Assembly: GCA_011772205.1 (NCBI GenBank)
Contig: WVZY01000019.1
Coordinates: 1-38,420 of the forward strand
From: Candidatus Latescibacterota bacterium
GTDB taxonomy: Bacteria; Krumholzibacteriota; Krumholzibacteriia; WVZY01
Reading direction: 5' to 3'
Length of the DNA: 38,420 bases
Shown here: one piece after another, positions 32,637 to 38,420 of the stretch
Layout: every line of letters starts with the position of its first letter
Numbering within the stretch: position 1 is the first letter of the stretch
Program-made: the position numbers and the translations under genes
Notes under the pieces: model-generated
Database searches by the model: none
The model's input: the letters and a program-made list of their open reading frames with translations, nothing else
What the model was told of the DNA's origin: nothing

Positions 32637-35600
32637 TCATTTTAGAAGAACGATCTTACGATGATCGCTCCGGCCTGCCCACCGCAGACGGACGAAGTAT
32701 ACGCCGCTGGCCATGGCGTTCCCGCCACCGTCGGTACCGTTCCAACGAACTTCGTGCGTGCCCGCCGTTTGATAGCCATCCACCAGTTTTCTAACCAACT
32801 TGCCCTGCACGTCGTATATGGCAAGCTGAATATCCTGGTTACTGTCCAGGTCGTAGACCAAAGTGACCGATGGATTAAACGGATTAGGATGAGCGGAACG
32901 AAGCGCCGTTACCGTGGGCAAGGTATACTCCGGACCATCATCGATACCCGTCGGCGGCCCTTGATGCTCATAGGCACCCATATCCACGTTGGCTCCATAG
33001 ATCCGGGGATTGCCCTCAAGATCGGTCGTAACTCCGAGCGGCACGGCCGTATTATCGCCCGCATTGATGCCCGGCGACGAAGAATATATCGCTAAGGGGG
33101 TGTTTGGGAAGTCGGCGCCTTTGAACATCGGATCGGCATCGATGTTGTTGCCGGCGTCGATGCAACCAGATGGAAGACCCCCCTCGATGAGCGAATGGGA
33201 GATGATCGTCGTGCTCGAATAAACATAGATTTCATCACCGGCTGTCGCTGCGGAATTGCCCCATAGGATAGTGTTAGTAAGCGTCGCATTGTTTAAGTTG
33301 TTGTAAATCCCCCCACCACGGTTACTAGCGATATTCCCCGAAAAACTCACGTTGACGAGCATAAAATCGTTCTGGGTGTTGAACATCCCGCCGCCATCAT
33401 TGGCGGTGTTCTGCGAAAAAACAATATTCGTAAGCTCCGGATTGCAGCCGGCTTCAGAGTATATACCACCGCCGTATCTGCTCGCGAGATTTCCCGAAAA
33501 GGTCACGTTGACGAGCACAGGATCGGTAGCGCTGGTGTTGAACATCCCGCCACCGTCTCTGCTGGAATTCCCCAAGAAGATAACTTCAGTCAATAGTGAT
33601 TGACTATTCGAGCCTGAGTTGAACATTCCACCACCGCTTCGATTCGCGGAATTCCCGGAAAAGGTCACATGCGTAAGTTCCGCGTTTCCACCGATACTTA
33701 ATCCACCGCCATCGTTAAGGCTTGAATTATTTAAAAAGATCACATTTGTCAGCACCGAATTGCAGGCAGCGCCGGACATCCCACCACCATGGAAACGTGC
33801 GTAGTTTTCCGAAATGATCGCGTTTGCGATCGAAGGGCTGCCGTTTAGGATGTATATACCGCCGCCGTTGGATGTTGACGTAGAGTCTGACCTGCCCCTC
33901 GTTACGGTAAACCCATCGAGAACCGCTGTGGCATCTGCCCCGCTCCCGTTGACGACGTGATAGCTGTTGTCCGTGTCGCTGTCCGAGACTCCAATGTCGC
34001 CACTGAGAATGGTGGGGTGAGCGTCAGGATCACGCTCGCTGCGCATCGTTTCTGTGCCCTCAAATCCGCCGTAAATTTCAACGCCGCTGTAAAGCCGGAA
34101 TGTCGCCGAACGATCACTCCCGCCCGTCGGTTTATACGTCCCCTCTGCGACCCAGATTTCGGTCACCGAGCAGGTCACTGGAGCCCCGACAAGCCAGTTG
34201 AGGGCATCGCGAAGCTCGGTAAAAGCATCGCCCCAGGAACTACCGTCCGCAGACCCATTGGCGTCGACATCCACGTATAGTTTCTCGCCCACAGGGCAGG
34301 CAGCGACATGTTGAGCGTAGATATCCCCCGCATCGCTCCGCCTGTCTTCCCATGCGATAATTGCTCCACCTGAACCATCGGATGCCACGGTTGCCCAAGG
34401 ATTATCGCTCGTCGTGGGACTAACAGCGACGCCGTTCACTGCCCACTGCACGTTACCGAGACCATTTACGTGCTGTGTGTAGATGACCGAAGCTCCGCCA
34501 ACTCCCGAATAATCCAACCAGGCGATTATCGCGCCCCCCGAACCATCGAAGGTGACGACAGGCACTGCCTGATGGTCTGACGTGGTGCTGATCGCCACAC
34601 CGCTGGACCCCCACTTATAAATCCCCGAACCATCCACCCGCTGCGCGTAGATGTCTCCCGAGGTGCCGCTTCGCTCGTCTTGCCACGTGATAATCGCCCC
34701 GCCGGTGCCATCTGAAGTTATCGCCGGATTATATTGGCCGCAGCACACCGTAGGGGTCAGCCTAACGCCGTTGACCGTCCACTGGACGTTGCCGGATCCA
34801 TCCACCCGCTGCGCGTAAATTCTCTCATACTCCTGTCCGGCTCGCGCGTCCTCCCACGTGATAATCGCCCCGCCTGAACCATCGGATACGATGAAGGGTT
34901 TTAATTGGATCCCATACTCGTTGCACACAGGGACGCCATTGACTGTCCACTGGACGTTGCCCGATCCATCCACCCGCTGCGCGTAGATGTCAAAATAGGT
35001 GGTAGCTACGGCTCGCCTATCAATCCAGGTGATAATCGCCCCGCCTGAACCATCGGACTCAAGTTGGACTGGCCCGCCTTGAATGTCGGTTTCCGTACAT
35101 ATCGGAATGCCATTGGCCGTCCACTGGACGGTGCCCAAACCGTCCACCCGCTGCGCGTAGATGTCTCCCAAGACATCGCTTCGCTCGTCTTGCCACGTGA
35201 TAATCGCGCCACCTAATCCATCTGAGGTGAGTGCTGGGTGCTCTTGAATGCCTGACGCGGTACAAATCGCCACTCCGTTCACAGTCCACAGGACGTTACC
35301 CGATCCATCCACCCGTTGCGCGTAGATGTCACTACCACTTCTCGAGTCCTGCCACACGATAATTGCACCATCCAACCCATCGGACACGAGAGCGGGATTA
35401 GCCCCATTTGCCGCGCATATAACTTCACCATTGACTGTCCACAGGACGTTGCCGGATCCATCCACCCGCTGTGCGTAGATTCCAGAACCGCTTCTCAGGT
35501 CATGCCACGCGATGATCACACCGCCCGAACCATCAGATATCACTTGCGGGTTATCCTGCTCATTCAATGCGGTGCACACCGGAGTCCCGTCAGGGATCCA

Positions 35601-35684
35601 TTGTGCCGAAGCAACACAAGGTAAAAGAACGAATAAGACTGCGTAAACGAGTAGGACTCCTATGACGCTCTGGAAACTCTTCAT
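32637..35684 (-). CDS. Large exported repeat/beta-helix protein (choice-of-anchor Q type) with T9SS domain
   Basis: About 1015 residues. Signal peptide SVIGVLLVYAVLFVLLPCVASAQ. Residues about 27-455 are eight repeats of 50-58 residues with the core SDGSGGAIITWQDERSG, DIYAQRVDGSGNVQWTVNGV, predicted beta-propeller blades. Next comes a right-handed parallel beta-helix: LYVDVDANGSADGSSWGDAF, TYKPTGGSDRSATFRLYSGV, repeated NGGGIY / TFSGNSA..GGGMFN units, and IDAGNNIDADPMF...NVDMGAYEHQ, the choice-of-anchor Q pattern related to Pmp-like repeats. The sorting domain is AHPNPFNPSVTLVYDL, SGVYFVRLRW, ending HRKIVLLK. ATG with GGAGGGGGAC upstream. It faces the propeller genes tail to tail. Probably surface-exposed; ligand unknown. 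Confidence 0.92.
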   Translation of the reverse strand: MKSFQSVIGVLLVYAVLFVLLPCVASAQWIPDGTPVCTALNEQDNPQVISDGSGGVIIAWHDLRSGSGIYAQRVDGSGNVLWTVNGEVICAANGANPALVSDGLDGAIIVWQDSRSGSDIYAQRVDGSGNVLWTVNGVAICTASGIQEHPALTSDGLGGAIITWQDERSDVLGDIYAQRVDGLGTVQWTANGIPICTETDIQGGPVQLESDGSGGAIITWIDRRAVATTYFDIYAQRVDGSGNVQWTVNGVPVCNEYGIQLKPFIVSDGSGGAIITWEDARAGQEYERIYAQRVDGSGNVQWTVNGVRLTPTVCCGQYNPAITSDGTGGAIITWQDERSGTSGDIYAQRVDGSGIYKWGSSGVAISTTSDHQAVPVVTFDGSGGAIIAWLDYSGVGGASVIYTQHVNGLGNVQWAVNGVAVSPTTSDNPWATVASDGSGGAIIAWEDRRSDAGDIYAQHVAACPVGEKLYVDVDANGSADGSSWGDAFTELRDALNWLVGAPVTCSVTEIWVAEGTYKPTGGSDRSATFRLYSGVEIYGGFEGTETMRSERDPDAHPTILSGDIGVSDSDTDNSYHVVNGSGADATAVLDGFTVTRGRSDSTSTSNGGGIYILNGSPSIANAIISENYARFHGGGMSGAACNSVLTNVIFLNNSSLNDGGGLSIGGNAELTHVTFSGNSANRSGGGMFNSGSNSQSLLTEVIFLGNSSRDGGGMFNTSATDPVLVNVTFSGNLASRYGGGIYSEAGCNPELTNIVFSQNTANDGGGMFNTQNDFMLVNVSFSGNIASNRGGGIYNNLNNATLTNTILWGNSAATAGDEIYVYSSTTIISHSLIEGGLPSGCIDAGNNIDADPMFKGADFPNTPLAIYSSSPGINAGDNTAVPLGVTTDLEGNPRIYGANVDMGAYEHQGPPTGIDDGPEYTLPTVTALRSAHPNPFNPSVTLVYDLDSNQDIQLAIYDVQGKLVRKLVDGYQTAGTHEVRWNGTDGGGNAMASGVYFVRLRWAGRSDHRKIVLLK

Positions 35685-36803
35685 GTCCCCCTCCTCTGTG
35701 GGATTGACAGACTGATGTTGAATGCCAAAAGCTCCTAAAGCTGAATGGATGCATATCTAAATCATCGTTCCAAGGCAGCCGCCAGCTCTACACAGCTACC
35801 GGGAGCACGTAATCCCTGCCAAACTCATTTCGAATAGTAAGAATTTCAACTCACCCGTGATCTTGTGCCTCCATGCAGTGGTGATGGGTGTGCCTTTATC
35901 TTCGGTGGTCATAAGATCCTCGGTGCATTGTGTCCGATAACTTGAGTGGGAAGCACAGAATGGGCGAAAATGAGAAAAACAAACAAGATTGTGGGGAGGG
36001 AGGAAGTGTTTCGCACGGATTCCTCTATCTGGCTAATACAAAATCAAAATGACTATTAAAAGAATGGAGGGGATTATATCCGATATGCCTTATTAAGTCA
36101 ATACCGTTTTCAGAAACTACCGCCAAACGAGTAAAAGAAGAATTTCCATCACTGGAGTAAATATGACGATCTGCCATCAGCTTATTGCAGAGCTTTCAAA
36201 AACTCATAGAAGCGCGAGAGCAAGATTTCCCACACAACGTTTGGACTGAATACGATCAAACTCCTCCAGAGCATTAAAAACGACAAAGGCTTGTCATTTA
36301 TTGAAGAAATTCATCTATTACCAAGCGATTATCAGGTATAATTATGCGTTGCTAACCGGGAGGAACTATTTCCATTGCTAGGGTTCTCATTTTTTCAACG
36401 CCCTCTTATTGACAGCAAGCCTTAACCGCACACTTCAATAGGAACCAGATTGATGTTTCACCTTCTATGAAAAGGGAACATCATGCCCTCGCATCCTTCC
36501 AGAAATCATACCCACCAAGCAAACATACGACCGATTTTTCCTGCACCCGTTATCAAGGCCAGAGATCACTTCAATGAGTACGGCACTGGAGTAGAGCATG
36601 GGGGTACCTCGCGCTTATTGCTCGACAGTTTTAATGATTTAAACTCTATTTTGATCAATCCCACGCCCTTTCAAGCGATAGCTATAAACGAGAGGTAAAG
36701 GGTGCGTCCGACCATGCAATAACCGGTCGAGTCGGCACCATTACACATATATGCCCTGAGTACGATCTTCTATCTCACGTTTCCATCAGATTGGAGGGAC
36801 GTC
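35685..36803. other. 1.1-kb A+T-rich region without a supported gene
   Basis: It should contain the promoter of the large minus-strand gene and that of the plus-strand gene at 36804. A 71-codon frame at 36483-36698 lacks a ribosome-binding site and any signature. TTGACA near 36413 has no matching -10 at the right distance. Low-complexity purine-rich sequence runs from about 35960 to 36070. It could be the decayed remains of a former gene, but I recognise no motif. Confidence 0.35.
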
Positions 36804-37603
36804 ATGTACGTACGATTTATGAGAAGGCCTTACGCTAAGCTACTTGGTTTTGCGTTTCTGCTGGTGCTGCAAATTTGGGCATCCGGCCTCATTGCCAAGC
36901 CCCCAGGACGCATGCACTACCAGGGATTCCTGTCCGACCCGACGGGCGTACCAGTGCCCGACAGCACCTATTCGATTAAGTTCACCTTCTATGACGCCGA
37001 GACCGGCGGCTCTTCGATCTGGACGGAAACCCAAAGCGTGTCCACCAAGAGCGGCTACTTCAGCGTGCTCCTGGGGAAGATCAATGCACTGGCCGACTCG
37101 ATCTTCGAAGACACCCTGTGGCTGGCACTTCAGATCGGGACCAACCCGGAAATGCCTCCCAGCCTTCTTGCTTCGGTTCCCTACTCTCACAGGGCGGCGG
37201 TGGCAGATCAGGTCGCGCAAAATTCAGTTGGGCGCGAACACATCAAGTTGACCATTTGATGGACATCCTCCGCTTCCTCGGGCATGTCATAGAAGACCCC
37301 GTGGGAATCGAGGAGCCGTCCCGGTTTGTCAACGCGCTTCATCAGAATTATCCGAATCCGTTCAATCCGATAACGACCGTTGTGTTTTCTCTCAAGGAAA
37401 AAGCGCACGTAAGTCTAAAGATATACAACGTGGTGGGGCAGCTCGTCCGGATACTCGTAAACGAAGAGCGCGGACCGGGAGAGTACGATGTGATATGGAA
37501 GCGTCGAAATGACAGAGGCGAGCCGGTGGCGAGCGGCGTGGATTTCTACAGAATGGTCAGGAAGAATTTCACGGACACAAAGAAGATGGTGATCATAAAG
37601 TGA
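36804..37603 (+). pseudogene. Split T9SS cargo gene (two frames, TGATG junction)
   Basis: The first frame (36804-37259) encodes a signal peptide (LLGFAFLLVLQIWASGLIAK) and a domain common in FCB surface proteins: MHYQGFLSDPTGVPVPDSTY, IKFTFYDAETGGSSIWTETQ, SVPYSHRAAVADQVA. It stops at TGA 37257. The second frame (ATG 37259 to 37603) carries a full sorting domain: NYPNPFNPITTVVFSL, LKIYNVVGQLVRILV, ending TKKMVIIK. Neither part would work alone: one has the export signal, the other the sorting tail. The simplest reading is a frameshift with loss of the middle of the gene. A translationally coupled pair through the TGATG overlap is the alternative. GGAGGGACGTC precedes the first ATG. Confidence 0.7.
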
Positions 37604-37723
37604 TGCGGATCCGTCCAGCATAAAGCATGTTATTGTTCAAGGGGAGAGCAGGTTACCTATGATCATTGGAATCATATTCATAGTACGCCGCAGGTTCATC
37701 GGATTTGGAGCGCGAAAACGTTT

Positions 37724-38358
37724 TCAGAGAGTCTTGGAAGACTGATCTCCCAAATCTTCATTTGAATACACTACATAACTATAGCTGCCCTTGAACGTTA
37801 ACTCTTTTGATTTAAAAACGATGCAACGTTCCTCGATGATATTACTATGCACAGGATTATGATAAATGATCAAGATTCTTCTGGGTTGCATCTCAAGAGA
37901 TGCGGCTATATTGTCAAGCACTCTGCTCATCACAACACCATCGAAAGGATTATACATGAAAAATACATTGTCTTCTTTGTTGATAACATAATCGACAACA
38001 TCAGATTCTATAATGCGAAATTCCGTTTTGACTCCCGTTCTATTCTGATAGACAATGTAATTACTCCTGGCGACTGCGCAAAATTCAGGAGCGAAATCAA
38101 CGCCTCTGACTTTCGCAAACCCAAATTCGGAAGCTAATAATAGTACGCGGCCCTTGCCGCATCCGAAGTCAACAAATACACCATTAGCTGGAATCATTGA
38201 TTCAATACATTGAAATACCTTCCTCATATTTTTTTATATTGGTTGCCTGATATCGGACGCCTCTGTTGATGTTATCACTTTCAATGGCTAAGCTATTCAA
38301 GTCTGCCCACAATCTAGTATCTGTTCCATATTTAACGTCAAAATAGAAATCATCAATC
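37724..38358 (-). pseudogene. SAM-dependent methyltransferase, frameshifted and truncated
   Basis: Two overlapping minus-strand frames together form one class I methyltransferase. The upstream frame (38202-38358) has FDVKYGTDTRLWADLNSLAI and NRGVRYQATNIKKY. The downstream frame (37724-38227) has VFVDFGCGKGRVLLLASEFG (motif I), VRGVDFAPEFCAVARSNY and VFFMYNPFDGVVMSRVL. The break is at a run of seven A residues (complement, about 38229-38235); with six the frame would be continuous. The 5' end is replaced by an IS481-type element at 38359, so the start codon is lost. It is almost certainly inactive unless frameshifting and an upstream start rescue it. Confidence 0.8.
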
Positions 38359-38420
38359 TGTAGGAATACCAGACCTTCTGAGACACATTGTGATATGTTC
38401 TTAATGGACAATGGGAGGTC
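38359..38420 (+). mobile_element. Left end of a second IS481-type element (partial)
   Basis: Begins TGTAGGAATACCAGACCTTC and continues to the window edge, matching 21706-21767 at 57 of 62 positions by my count, including the AATGGACAATGGGAGGTC that supplies the transposase ribosome-binding site. The rest of the element lies outside the window. It interrupts the 5' part of the methyltransferase gene. Confidence 0.85.

Overview
The window looks like a chromosomal segment of a Gram-negative bacterium of the FCB superphylum, probably one of its less studied lineages (Zixibacteria-, Eisenbacteria-, Latescibacteria- or KSB1-like) rather than a classical Bacteroidetes. The main reason is that five genes encode exported proteins ending in the PNPFNP-type C-terminal sorting domain used by type IX secretion (T9SS). 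A TonB/ExbB/ExbD energy-transduction cluster also implies an outer membrane. The phylum is inferred from these signatures, not from a marker-gene tree.

Layout. 1-362: complete ssrA (tmRNA) on the minus strand, with its promoter. 697-7963: mostly housekeeping or cell-surface genes: a small exported protein, two GT4 glycosyltransferases separated by a degenerate 15-bp repeat, a DUF4097-like beta-repeat protein, an NfeD-SPFH membrane pair, and a radical SAM protein with an unusual CX4CX2C motif. 8165-10935: a well-delimited unit with promoter, about 280-nt structured leader, subtilase with T9SS tail, and terminator. 11237-17091: TPR protein, ExbB, two ExbD, TonB, a small membrane protein and a PstS-like lipoprotein, all on the plus strand and probably one functional module. 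17376-19599: methyltransferase and a sulfatase-fold protein with Thr in place of the catalytic Cys.

19936-26760 is more A+T-rich and carries two polytopic glycosyltransferase-like proteins and a GT2 enzyme, mixed with an IS481-type element, two transposase remnants and an IS110 transposase whose 3' part looks frameshifted. It reads as a horizontally acquired surface-polysaccharide island. 26939-37603 is a cluster of T9SS cargo: two beta-propeller (SBBP) proteins, a 1015-aa propeller/beta-helix protein and a split cargo gene. The window ends in a methyltransferase gene broken twice, by a shift at an A7 run and by a second IS481-type copy whose left end begins at 38359.

The observations I rate highest are: (i) an exact 7 x 183-bp array encoding a seven-bladed propeller; (ii) three degenerate tRNA-like 3' halves, all on the minus strand and each just downstream of a T9SS-cargo gene; (iii) two mutually exclusive hairpins in the subtilase leader; and (iv) a structured non-coding region upstream of the IS110 transposase, where IS110-group elements encode bridge RNA. 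I found no CRISPR array, restriction system or recognisable phage module.
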